The translations under genes were made by a program, and so were the position numbers. Positions 43,898 to 52,205 of a stretch of 52,500 bases of DNA are shown here, piece by piece. Under the pieces are notes generated by a model, which saw only the letters and a list, made by a program, of their open reading frames with translations, was not told the origin of the DNA and ran no database searches. Position 1 is the first letter of the stretch, and each line of letters opens with the position of its first letter. Source of the DNA: an uncultured Pelagibacteraceae bacterium (GTDB lineage Bacteria > Pseudomonadota > Alphaproteobacteria > Pelagibacterales > Pelagibacteraceae); the NCBI GenBank assembly GCA_902623215.1, contig CACNSS010000001.1:1-52500 (forward strand). The letters are read 5' to 3'.

Positions 43898-45411
43898 TCT
43901 TTTAATATACCTTCTAATGTTCTTGTAACCTCTGATAGATCTAAAAATTTTTCATGGCCTAAAATTGTTGTTTTTATTGCACCAGCAATAGAACTTAATA
44001 AACCAACCAACATTTTTTTTTTTGTAGAATTTATAAACATACAGGCATAAGCAAAAGCAGCATCTCCAGCCCCCATAGTATCTACAGCTTTTGTATTTAA
44101 AGCAGGAAAATTATAGTAGCCTTTATTTGCTAATTTATCTCTAAGCATCAAACCTTTTATACCCCTTGTTACCATTAAGTTTTTATAATTTTTTAATTCT
44201 TTGCTAGTAATTATCTTTTCTAAAGTTTTATACCTGTTTGTTAAGCCTAATCTTATTTCTGGCTCGTCAAGAACCAATAAATTTGCCTTATCGAATTTTT
44301 TATATAGATTATAACCTCTATTTCCTGAATTAGTTTGAACGTTAACACATAGAAATTTTGATTTTTTTTCTAATATTTTAACAATACTTTTATTAAACAT
44401 ACCGTGACCAAAATCACAAACTATAACTTTATCATAATTTTGAATATTTTTTTTTAAAAATGAAAAGAATTGAGAGTTATTGAACTCTTGATTATTAAAC
44501 TCATAAAATTCAAAAAACTTTCTCTTTGTATTTATATCGATAAATCTATTTTTCTTAATTTCTCTATATTTCTCTTCGTGGAAAAATTTAAATTTAATTT
44601 TTTTATTTTCTTTAGATTTAATTTTTTTAATAATTTTTTTATCTTTGTAAAAAGAAACAAAAGTAACATTTTTCGAAAGATTAGAAATGTTTAAAGCTAC
44701 TGGTAATGCTCCACCTATATATTCATCTTTTTTTAAAAAATTAACAGATAAAATATTTTCTTTTGATGGAGTTCCTAATGACTCTGAGTAGTAATAATTG
44801 TCTAATATTGTTTCTCCAATTACCAAAACTTTTTCTTTAGATATTTTCTTTAAGGCTCTAGAATAATCATTAATTATTTCATTATAATCAATCTTGTTAA
44901 AAGAATTTAACGATTTAATTTTTTTTAAAACTTGAAATTCATCAAAATTATAATTTAATATTTTTGTAGACGAAAATACTTTTCCATGTGTAATTTTTAA
45001 CTGTCCACCATTTTTAATTACTTCTTTTTTTTCAATATCCAAATTTCCAGCTTTATCATTTTCTTTAATTCTATAGTCAGGACCTTTTACATAAAAATTA
45101 GGTTTTAAATTTTTAATTACCTTTACAGCGCTGGCATCAGGACTAAGAACTGTATAATCAACGTCAGAAAGTTCATTTAAAAGCGCAATCCTATTTTTTT
45201 CATCAAAATATGGACGATTAACACCTTTATTAACAAATTTATTTGATGTGACTGATACAACCAATATATCTCCCATACTTTTTGCCTCTTTAAAGTATTC
45301 AATATGGCCCATGTGTAACAAATCATAAACTCCATGTACTAAAACAATTTTTTTTTTTTTAAATTTACTTCTTAAATGAATAAGGTTATTTATTTTTAAA
45401 AGTTTGTTCAT
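43894..45411 (-). CDS. Heptose-type cytidylyltransferase/adenylyltransferase - PfkB kinase fusion (HldE-like, reversed order)
   Basis: 505 residues from the ATG at 45411; an open frame continues upstream to 45486 but would overlap the divergent gene. Residues 20 to about 150 are a nucleotidyltransferase with LVHGVYDLLHMGH (HxGH at 33-36) and SVTSNKFVNKG. Residues about 194-505 are a PfkB kinase with YIGGALPVALN and DTMGAGDAAF (GAGD at 447-450). Escherichia HldE has kinase first and nucleotidyltransferase second, so the order here is inverted. It would phosphorylate and activate a heptose phosphate or similar sugar. Confidence 0.84.
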   Translation of the reverse strand: MNKLLKINNLIHLRSKFKKKKIVLVHGVYDLLHMGHIEYFKEAKSMGDILVVSVTSNKFVNKGVNRPYFDEKNRIALLNELSDVDYTVLSPDASAVKVIKNLKPNFYVKGPDYRIKENDKAGNLDIEKKEVIKNGGQLKITHGKVFSSTKILNYNFDEFQVLKKIKSLNSFNKIDYNEIINDYSRALKKISKEKVLVIGETILDNYYYSESLGTPSKENILSVNFLKKDEYIGGALPVALNISNLSKNVTFVSFYKDKKIIKKIKSKENKKIKFKFFHEEKYREIKKNRFIDINTKRKFFEFYEFNNQEFNNSQFFSFLKKNIQNYDKVIVCDFGHGMFNKSIVKILEKKSKFLCVNVQTNSGNRGYNLYKKFDKANLLVLDEPEIRLGLTNRYKTLEKIITSKELKNYKNLMVTRGIKGLMLRDKLANKGYYNFPALNTKAVDTMGAGDAAFAYACMFINSTKKKMLVGLLSSIAGAIKTTILGHEKFLDLSEVTRTLEGILKE

Positions 45412-45423
45412 CTTAATATATTT

Positions 45424-46284
45424 ATGAATTCTGTCGTTATAGGTGCTAGTGGAAAAATTGGAAAGTATTTTTTTAGCAATAAACAAAAGGATTTATTGCT
45501 AACATATAACAAAAATAAATTAAAAAACGGAATTAAGTTTGATGTTTTAAAAGATAATATTGCTGATCTTATTAAGAAAAAAAATATTTCCAAAGCTGTA
45601 ATTTTATCTGCTTATTCTGATCCTGATTTTTGTAAGAAAAATAAAGAATTATCTGAAAAATTAAACGTAATTAAAACTAAGAAACTTATTTCATATTTTA
45701 TTAAAAAAAAAATATATTTTATTTTTTTTTCTACAGAATTTGTATTTGATGGAAAAATTGGAAAATATAATGAAAATCATAAACCAAAACCAATTAATCT
45801 CTATGGAAGACAAAAGTTAGAAATAGAAAAATATATTAATAAAAATACTAAAAACTTTTGCATTCTTAGAATTGCAAAAACTTATGGTGATGATTTGAAT
45901 GATAATACTTTAATAAGTGATTTTATAAATAGATCAAAAAAGAAAAACTCAAAAATTTTTGCTGCTACTGATCAAAAATTTTCCCCACTATTTTCAAGAG
46001 ATTTAGTAAAAGTTACTAAATTATTTTTAAAAAAAGAAATAAGAGGAACTTTTAATGTAGGTGGTCCGAGAGGATATAGTAGATATAACTTGTATAGAAA
46101 GTTTAATAATTTAATTAGGAAAAATAAACGATTAAACAGAATTAAAATTATTAAAAGTAAATTAAATGACTTTAAATTTACCGATAAAAGACCTAAAGAT
46201 GTTAGTTTTAATATCCGTAAACTAAAAAAAAATATAAACTTTAAATTAACTAATATTGAAGATATGTTGATAACAAAAATATGA
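45424..46284 (+). CDS. dTDP-4-dehydrorhamnose reductase-like SDR (RmlD family)
   Basis: 286 residues. VVIGASGKIGKYF binds the dinucleotide; FFSTEFVFDGKIG matches the RmlD STDYVFDG block, and YGRQKLEIEKY has the catalytic Tyr/Lys. FNVGGPRGYSRYNL resembles the RmlD C-terminal block. It would reduce a 4-keto sugar. Its start lies only 12 bp from the divergent fusion gene. It opens a plus-strand run continuing through the WbuC-like cupin. Confidence 0.82.
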   Translation: MNSVVIGASGKIGKYFFSNKQKDLLLTYNKNKLKNGIKFDVLKDNIADLIKKKNISKAVILSAYSDPDFCKKNKELSEKLNVIKTKKLISYFIKKKIYFIFFSTEFVFDGKIGKYNENHKPKPINLYGRQKLEIEKYINKNTKNFCILRIAKTYGDDLNDNTLISDFINRSKKKNSKIFAATDQKFSPLFSRDLVKVTKLFLKKEIRGTFNVGGPRGYSRYNLYRKFNNLIRKNKRLNRIKIIKSKLNDFKFTDKRPKDVSFNIRKLKKNINFKLTNIEDMLITKI

Positions 46285-46802
46285 TAAAATTTCTTAAAGA
46301 GGATAAAAACGCAAAAACTAAATCTTTTTTTTTAAATTGTGAAAAAACTTTTTTTTCAAAAAAATATTTAAAGTTTATCGAAAATTTTTATCACAGAAAT
46401 AAAGTAGATTTGAGAATTTGCCTTCATAAAAATTCAAAGTCTAGTCATCATGATATGATAATACTGCAACAGAAACGTAACTTTTATAGACCTCATAAAC
46501 ACCTAAAAAAGGGAGAGACATATCATATAATCAAAGGTTCAATGATTTGTGTTTTGTTTAAAAATAATGGCTCAATAAAAAAAACATGTAAAATTTCTAG
46601 AGGTGATATATTTCGAACACCAATAAATGTTTATCACACAATGATACCAACATCACCCCATGTAATATATCATGAAAGTAAAAGAGGTCCGCTGTTAAAA
46701 AAAAATGATAGTATTTTTCCTCACTGGATCAAAAATTTTAAAAATCCAAAAGCTATTGCTAATTTAAAAAATAAAGCTATAAGCTTTAAAAATAATGAAT
46801 AA
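46281..46802 (+). CDS. WbuC-family cupin-fold metalloprotein
   Basis: 173 residues. A conserved LRICLHKNSKSSHHDMIILQ leads to YRPHKHLKKGETYHIIKGSM, the cupin metal site with its histidines and Glu, then a later VYHTMIPTSPHVIYHE with the fourth His. WbuC-type proteins occur in many O-antigen clusters with unestablished function. It overlaps the RmlD-like gene by 4 bp and the radical SAM gene by 8 bp. Confidence 0.78.
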   Translation: MIKFLKEDKNAKTKSFFLNCEKTFFSKKYLKFIENFYHRNKVDLRICLHKNSKSSHHDMIILQQKRNFYRPHKHLKKGETYHIIKGSMICVLFKNNGSIKKTCKISRGDIFRTPINVYHTMIPTSPHVIYHESKRGPLLKKNDSIFPHWIKNFKNPKAIANLKNKAISFKNNE

Positions 46803-47772
46803 GTTTAAAGACTACCTTGTAAGAAGAATATCTCCTAAAGAAAACATTGATAGTCTTTTAGAATTTCCAAAATTTATTGAAATTGAGACTGTAAATGCGT
46901 GTAATGCTAGATGTCCAATGTGTACTATTAATGATTGGGAAAGAAACTATCCTGTAATGAAGGATGATGTTTTTGATAAAATAAGCGATGAATTGATAGA
47001 AAATAAAAAATTTTTAAAAAGAGTAAGCCTTTATAGAGATGGAGAGCCATTAATAGACAAAAAACTTGCTCAAAGAATTAATAAATTTAAAGAAGCAGGA
47101 ATAAACGAGACATCTATTGCTACAAACGTCTCGCTGTTAAATGAAAAAAGATCAAAAGAAATACTTGAAGCAGGACTAGGTTTAGTAATTATGTCTATAG
47201 ATAGCCTTAAAAAAGATGTTTTTGAGAGCATTAGAGTTAGACTGAAATTTGATGAAGTCAAAGAGAATGCTATTAATTTTCTAAAACTTAGAGATAAAAT
47301 TAATCCAAATTGTAGAGTGTGGATAAGAATGATAAGACAAGAATCAAATAAAGATGAGTGGAATGACTATTATAATTTTTGGAAAGGTTATGCATCAGAA
47401 AATGATAGGATTTATTACCACAATATTTTTAATTGGGGTGGTCAACTAGATAATTATAAATCTATAGAAAAGAGCTATGAGCCAAATTTGCCCTGTGTAG
47501 CATTATGGTCTTTGATGGTTTTTTTCGCTAACGGTGATGTGCCTCTTTGCAATGTTGATTATAATAACAAATTTCCAACAGGAAATATTATGAAAACCAG
47601 CATAAAAGAATTATGGAAATCTAAAATTGCAGATGAGAGAAGAAAATTGCATATGGAAAAAAATAAAGCAAAGATTTCGATTTGTGAAAACTGTAATGTT
47701 TGGGATGAGGTTACTGGCGATGAACTAATATCACCGGAGTTTGCTGAAAAAGTATCAATAAGAAATAACTAA
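46795..47772 (+). CDS. Radical SAM protein with SPASM-type domain
   Basis: 325 residues. The 4Fe-4S motif CNARCPMC uses Cys36, Cys40 and Cys43. The C-terminal part has a Cys in CVALWSLMVFFANGDVPLC and a final CENC, typical of SPASM auxiliary-cluster binding. RDGEPLID and GLVIMSIDSL are core strand motifs. Members near sugar clusters can act as dehydratases, epimerases or oxidases on sugars. Codon and residue use is less A/Lys-biased than in most neighbours. Confidence 0.83.
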   Translation: MNKFKDYLVRRISPKENIDSLLEFPKFIEIETVNACNARCPMCTINDWERNYPVMKDDVFDKISDELIENKKFLKRVSLYRDGEPLIDKKLAQRINKFKEAGINETSIATNVSLLNEKRSKEILEAGLGLVIMSIDSLKKDVFESIRVRLKFDEVKENAINFLKLRDKINPNCRVWIRMIRQESNKDEWNDYYNFWKGYASENDRIYYHNIFNWGGQLDNYKSIEKSYEPNLPCVALWSLMVFFANGDVPLCNVDYNNKFPTGNIMKTSIKELWKSKIADERRKLHMEKNKAKISICENCNVWDEVTGDELISPEFAEKVSIRNN

Positions 47773-47776
47773 AATA

Positions 47777-48889
47777 ATGAAAAAAGCTTTAATTATTGGA
47801 TCGGGTTTTTCAGGTTGTATGTTTGCAATGATGTTGAAAAAGAAAAATTGGGATGTAACAGTATTTGATAGAGCACCAATGGCAGGTGGTGGGGTAAGAA
47901 CATTTTATCATGGAGGGCATCCATATACATATGGACCAAGACATTTTATTGGTCCTGACAGTAATATGAAGGCATTTGAATTTTTAAATAAGATTGTTCC
48001 AATGAGGCATATAAAAAAAATGAATTATAGCTATCAGCAAGAAGAAGATTTTTTTGCTAGTTACCCAATGCATATCGATGATGTAAAGCAATTTAAAAAC
48101 TCTAATAAAATTTTTGCTGAGCTTGATGCATTACCAAAAGAAACAAAATCTAAAAACTTTGAGGAATTCTGGATTGGAAGAGTAGGTAAAACTTTATACG
48201 AAAGGTTTAATAAATATTATAATTTGAAGGCCTGGAATCTAAAAAGTAATACTGAAATGGATTATGGCTTTGAGGCAACAGTTAAAAGAAAACCATTAGA
48301 AACAGGGTCAAGATATGAATTTCCAAGTGAACATATTAATGCTTACCCTATAGCTCATGATGGTTATAATAAATTTTTTGATGTATCTCTAAAGGACTGT
48401 AACATGATGTTGAGTACAGAAATTACAGATATAGATTTAGACAAAAATATAATTTACACGAATAATGATAAATTCGAGGGTGATTTAATTGTATCGACTA
48501 CTTCTCCAGATTTTTTGTTTAAAAATTGTTGGGGTGAATTAAATTATGTTGGAAGAGAATTCTACAAAATTGTATTGCCAATTGAGAATGTCCTTCCTAA
48601 GGATGTTTATTTTCTTTACTATCCAAATGAAAATGAGCAACAAACAAGGGTGACCGAATTTAAAAAATTTACTCAACATAAAAGTAAGAACTCACTAATT
48701 ACCTTGGAAGTTCCTTCAATGAAAAACAAATTATATCCTACAATGATCGCAAAAGATGTTGATTTAGCACAAAAATACCTTGATGCTTTACCGCCAAAAA
48801 TAATGTCGGTAGGTAGAATGGGTACTTATAGGTATGTAGATATTGATGATATAATCATGCAAGGCTTACAATTTTATGAGGAATTATAA
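47777..48889 (+). CDS. glf: UDP-galactopyranose mutase
   Basis: 370 residues. The FAD-binding GSGFSGCMFA lies at 8-17; HGGHPYTYGPRHF is the substrate-loop block with the conserved His and Arg, and GRMGTYRYVDIDD near the C terminus carries the Arg/Tyr that contact substrate phosphates. It interconverts UDP-galactopyranose and UDP-galactofuranose, giving Galf for the glycan. Length is normal for the family. Like the radical SAM gene before it, it is richer in Gly and less Lys-rich than its neighbours. A decayed segment resembling its C terminus is found next to the 23S gene. Confidence 0.85.
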   Translation: MKKALIIGSGFSGCMFAMMLKKKNWDVTVFDRAPMAGGGVRTFYHGGHPYTYGPRHFIGPDSNMKAFEFLNKIVPMRHIKKMNYSYQQEEDFFASYPMHIDDVKQFKNSNKIFAELDALPKETKSKNFEEFWIGRVGKTLYERFNKYYNLKAWNLKSNTEMDYGFEATVKRKPLETGSRYEFPSEHINAYPIAHDGYNKFFDVSLKDCNMMLSTEITDIDLDKNIIYTNNDKFEGDLIVSTTSPDFLFKNCWGELNYVGREFYKIVLPIENVLPKDVYFLYYPNENEQQTRVTEFKKFTQHKSKNSLITLEVPSMKNKLYPTMIAKDVDLAQKYLDALPPKIMSVGRMGTYRYVDIDDIIMQGLQFYEEL

Positions 48890-48943
48890 ACTGTTATTTA
48901 TTGAAAAAAAAATATTAAATATTAAAATAAAAAATTAATCACG

Positions 48944-49762
48944 ATGTTAAATAAAAAAGAAATATCATCATTTCAAAAAAATGGATATTTAGTTAAAAAA
49001 ACGAGTGATTTAAAGTCCTTGAATAATTTACAAGATTTTATTTATAAAATTTTATCAAAAGATAAAAAAAATGTTCCAAAAGATAAAATAAAATATTTTG
49101 AAACACTTCATAGTTTTATAAAAAAAAAAGAATTAAACAATTTTAGAGTATCGGCAATAACCAATGTTAATAAAAATAAAAAATTCAGAGATTATTATTA
49201 TAATTCTGCAAAAGAAATTTTAGATGGCTTGGTTGGTAATGAAATCGCAATGCAAAAAAAGATAAATCTATCAATTCAAATACCCAACGACAACAAGTCC
49301 ATGTTACCAATGCATTCAGATATTTATGCTGGTGAAAGTCCTTTTGAAGTAGTAGTTTGGATTCCACTTATGAATGTTAAAAAATCTACTCATTCAATGT
49401 TTATAACCAATCCTAAAGATAATATTAAAATAAACAAAGAGATTACAAAAAGTAAAAATAAAACAATCATAAAAATCTATAATAAATATAAAAAAAAATT
49501 TAAATTTTTAAAAATTAACTACGGGGAAATTTTAGTATTTTCCCCAATTATACAACATGGCAATGTTATTAATACTACCAAGGAAACAAGAATATCGTTA
49601 AATTGTAGATTTAAGAGTTTGCTATCACCTTATGATGTTTTCAGTAAAACTCATAGAAACATTCCTCATTTTTTTCAACCATACATAGTTAAACCATTAA
49701 CTAAAATTGGTTTTAACTTTATTGAATCTGTTAATAAGAAAAAATTCCATGGATCATTATAA
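48944..49762 (+). CDS. Sporadic carbohydrate cluster 2OG-Fe(II) oxygenase-like protein
   Basis: 272 residues. The HSDIYAGESPFEVVVWIPL block gives the His-x-Asp iron ligands; a later PIIQHGNVIN has the distal His, and TRISLNCRF the 2-oxoglutarate Arg. N-terminal FQKNGYLVK is the usual dioxygenase start. It resembles the oxygenase of the 'sporadic carbohydrate cluster' known from Leptospira. The next gene, the LIC12192-like partner, overlaps by 14 bp, which fits that cluster. Confidence 0.75.
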   Translation: MLNKKEISSFQKNGYLVKKTSDLKSLNNLQDFIYKILSKDKKNVPKDKIKYFETLHSFIKKKELNNFRVSAITNVNKNKKFRDYYYNSAKEILDGLVGNEIAMQKKINLSIQIPNDNKSMLPMHSDIYAGESPFEVVVWIPLMNVKKSTHSMFITNPKDNIKINKEITKSKNKTIIKIYNKYKKKFKFLKINYGEILVFSPIIQHGNVINTTKETRISLNCRFKSLLSPYDVFSKTHRNIPHFFQPYIVKPLTKIGFNFIESVNKKKFHGSL

Positions 49763-50216
49763 ATCAAAAAAAATTCCAATTTTTGCTGGATATATAAATT
49801 TAAAAGCAATTAATGGCGTTATATTTCCCTCATATGCTCAAAATCAAATTAACAAAGAATATATTACTAATAAAATTGGTGGGGAATTCTTTATGTCAAC
49901 TAATGAAAATACATATGGAAAAAACAATATTGTATTAAGATCTCTGCTTGAGGAAAAATCTTTGAAAGGTGTATGTTTTTTGTCAGTTTTTTCATTACCA
50001 GACAACAAAAGTCAAAGATTGGAAATATACAAAATTGCTTTAAAGAAAAAGAAACATCTTCATTTTGTATTTGAGGAATTTTCAATTAAAAAGTTAAATG
50101 ACTTAGAAAAAGTAGAAGAAATGTTTATATTTAATTCAAAATTTTTTACAGAAAAAAAAAATACTTTATCAAAGTTTGAAAGGCAATTTTTGAATAATTC
50201 TTGGGCTTTTGTATAG
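49749..50216 (+). CDS. Sporadic carbohydrate cluster protein, LIC12192-like
   Basis: 155 residues from the ATG at 49749; an upstream in-frame ATG would give 14 extra residues overlapping the oxygenase and lies outside the family start. Blocks FAGYINLKAINGVIFPSYAQN, ENTYGKNNIVLRSLL and VFSLPDNKSQRLEIY recall the LIC12192 family (GYRGYI, PQHIQN, YSLFMLP). Function unknown; always found with sugar genes as far as I recall. It converges on the aminotransferase gene with a 5-bp gap. Confidence 0.7.
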   Translation: MDHYKSKKIPIFAGYINLKAINGVIFPSYAQNQINKEYITNKIGGEFFMSTNENTYGKNNIVLRSLLEEKSLKGVCFLSVFSLPDNKSQRLEIYKIALKKKKHLHFVFEEFSIKKLNDLEKVEEMFIFNSKFFTEKKNTLSKFERQFLNNSWAFV

Positions 50217-50221
50217 ACAAA

Positions 50222-51421
50222 TTAATATTTAATATACTTCTTTTCAATTTTACAAATCAATCTAACTATTTCTTTCATCTCTCTCTTTTTAAATTTCTCA
50301 TTAAGGAATAAATTAAAAGACTTTTTGCTTAAATTTACTGCATTGGGTGTAAAAAAATTTGAAAAGTATTTTTTAGCCCATTTCCATTTAGTAACTATAC
50401 AATTATATTCTGGAAGAAGTGGAATCCCAATTCTGATAAGCTCATTAGCAAATTTATTTTTAGAAATTTTTAATTTTTTTGTATTCACTATTATTGGAAA
50501 AAAAAAGGGAGCAAAATCATCGTGAAAATTATACGGAATACATGTTTTTGAATTTTTAACTAATTCGTTAATAAAATAGTTTAAAGATTTTTTTCTTAAG
50601 TTATTTGTTTTTTTAAGGCGTTTTAATGATGATAATGACACTGCACATGAAAATTCATTTGTATTATGATTTAGAGCTGGAAATTTTGCTAAACTTGGAT
50701 CATTCTGATTAACTTTTTTCCAAGGTTGTTTTCCTCTATCAGATGCACTCTGTATATTTTTAAATAATTTTATTTTTTTTGTAAATACTATCCCGCCACT
50801 TCCACCGCTTGCTATAGTTTTTCTGTACATAGTTGAAAAAAAAGAAACATCTCCAAATTCTCCAGCTTTTTTAGAGTAACAAGGTTTACATCTAATTTCG
50901 CAACTGAAACATTTTGCTCCTGGTGATTGGCTACAGTCTTCAATCAGATAAATTTTTTTTTTTTTTAAATATTTTTTAATTTTAAATATTTGACTAGTTT
51001 CTCCTGCAATATGTGAAATCATTACAGCTTTAGTTTTATTTGTAATTTTTTTTTTGATATTTTCAAGTTTAACATTATATGAATTAAAATCTGTATCACA
51101 TAAACGAGGCTTTAAACCTAGAGAGATAATTGAATTTATAGGACCACTATCGTTTACAGGAGTTATCAAAATCTCTGTTCCTTTTTTTAATTGTAAAGAT
51201 TGAATTGCGACATAAGATGCTGAGGTCCCGCTAGAAACTGGTAGAGAAAAACCATTATTCATAAAAATTGAAAATTTTTTTGATAATTCTTTTTCAAATT
51301 TTCCTTTATACGGAGGGTCCTCCTTTTTTTTTCTATAAAAACTTATAACTCTTTTTAATGCATAAACCTCATTTGCACCAAAAGCCTCTCTTTTAGGATA
51401 TAAATTTATTTTTTTTACCAT
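50222..51421 (-). CDS. DegT/DnrJ/EryC1/StrS-type aminotransferase with a four-cysteine insert
   Basis: 399 residues from the ATG at 51421; a TTG two codons upstream is possible. PVSSGTSASYVAI, EDCSQSPGA with Asp162, and SFFSTMYRKTIASGG with the likely Schiff-base Lys201 mark the PLP enzyme. Between them, Cys171, Cys174, Cys178 and Cys181 (CFSCEIRCKPC) form a compact insert just before AGEFGD. This looks like a zinc or Fe-S site and is not part of the usual aminotransferase. It overlaps the formyltransferase by 29 bp, so its amino-sugar product may be formylated. Confidence 0.82.
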   Translation of the reverse strand: MVKKINLYPKREAFGANEVYALKRVISFYRKKKEDPPYKGKFEKELSKKFSIFMNNGFSLPVSSGTSASYVAIQSLQLKKGTEILITPVNDSGPINSIISLGLKPRLCDTDFNSYNVKLENIKKKITNKTKAVMISHIAGETSQIFKIKKYLKKKKIYLIEDCSQSPGAKCFSCEIRCKPCYSKKAGEFGDVSFFSTMYRKTIASGGSGGIVFTKKIKLFKNIQSASDRGKQPWKKVNQNDPSLAKFPALNHNTNEFSCAVSLSSLKRLKKTNNLRKKSLNYFINELVKNSKTCIPYNFHDDFAPFFFPIIVNTKKLKISKNKFANELIRIGIPLLPEYNCIVTKWKWAKKYFSNFFTPNAVNLSKKSFNLFLNEKFKKREMKEIVRLICKIEKKYIKY

Positions 51422-52004
51422 ATTCAATAACTTTTGTAATTTTTGTTTTCCATTTTTTTTTAAAATTTTTCATAATTTTTTCACTCTCAATACGGTTACG
51501 ATATAAATTATAATTATAATATTTATTTTGATGATAAGGTTCAAATTTTTTTTTAATTATTTTTTTAAAATTCCTTATAAAAAATTTTTCTAAATTTAAA
51601 ATTAAATAATCATGTGTTGACTTGAGCGTTTGTTTTTCTATAGATTTAAACTTAATTTTCTTTTGAACTATTATTTTTCCAGTATCAAAATTTTTATCAA
51701 GATAATGAATCGATATACCAGATGGAAAACCATCTATAAAAGACCATAAATTTGGCATAATGCCTCTACCAAAAGGGAGGTAAGATATGTGAAGATTTAT
51801 TGCAATCTTTGTGGATTTAATCACCTGGTTTGTAATTAGATATGGATAGCCTGATGATATAATCATGTCTATTTTATTTTTTATAATAAAAAATTTTGAA
51901 ACTTTAGAATTTGTGAAGTGTGCAGTATAATTTTCTTTTTCAATAAAATTAATTATTTTACTATTTCTCCATATTGGACCTAAAATAAGAATATTTTTTA
52001 TCAT
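51393..52004 (-). CDS. Formyltransferase-fold protein (sugar N-formyltransferase candidate)
   Basis: 203 residues, short for the family (no C-terminal domain). The triad is Asn70 and His72 in INLHISYLPFGRG and Asp107 in FDTGKII. N-terminal ILILGPIW and MIISSGYPYL are the formyl-transferase Rossmann strands. With the adjacent aminotransferase it suggests amination followed by N-formylation of a keto sugar. It is the first protein-coding gene next to the rRNA end on the minus strand. Confidence 0.78.
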   Translation of the reverse strand: MIKNILILGPIWRNSKIINFIEKENYTAHFTNSKVSKFFIIKNKIDMIISSGYPYLITNQVIKSTKIAINLHISYLPFGRGIMPNLWSFIDGFPSGISIHYLDKNFDTGKIIVQKKIKFKSIEKQTLKSTHDYLILNLEKFFIRNFKKIIKKKFEPYHQNKYYNYNLYRNRIESEKIMKNFKKKWKTKITKVIEYGKKNKFIS

Positions 52005-52064
52005 GATCTATAAAATTTTTTTAAATTAAGTCGATCCAAAATTATTTAAAAAATAAATACAATT

Positions 52065-52073
52065 ATTATAACA
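52065..52073 (-). promoter_or_regulatory. Candidate extended -10 promoter for the formyltransferase/aminotransferase pair
   Basis: Read on the minus strand, this is TGTTATAAT (TGnTATAAT), a perfect extended -10 element about 61 bp upstream of the formyltransferase ATG. No -35 box is evident, which is tolerated by extended -10 promoters. Confidence 0.4.
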
Positions 52074-52205
52074 CAACTTAATACTAATTTTTTTAGGTTT
52101 TTTATAATTTTCTTTATGAAGCTTATAACGAAAATTAAAATAGTGTAAATAATTAAGAAATTTATAATAATTAGTCTATAAATTAATCTAAAAAAGCATA
52201 CTTAT

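Noticed and set aside
45412-45486. Longer N terminus for the kinase/nucleotidyltransferase fusion
   Set aside because: It would overlap the divergent gene by 63 bp and adds 25 residues outside the family's usual start; the ATG at 45411 lies close to the first conserved strand.
45408-45593. Minus-strand frame upstream of the kinase/nucleotidyltransferase fusion
   Set aside because: It is antisense to the RmlD-like gene, whose motifs are clear, and has no recognisable content.
49707-49748. Earlier start for the LIC12192-like protein
   Set aside because: The extra residues are read from the oxygenase 3' end in another frame and do not resemble the family; the ATG at 49749 fits.
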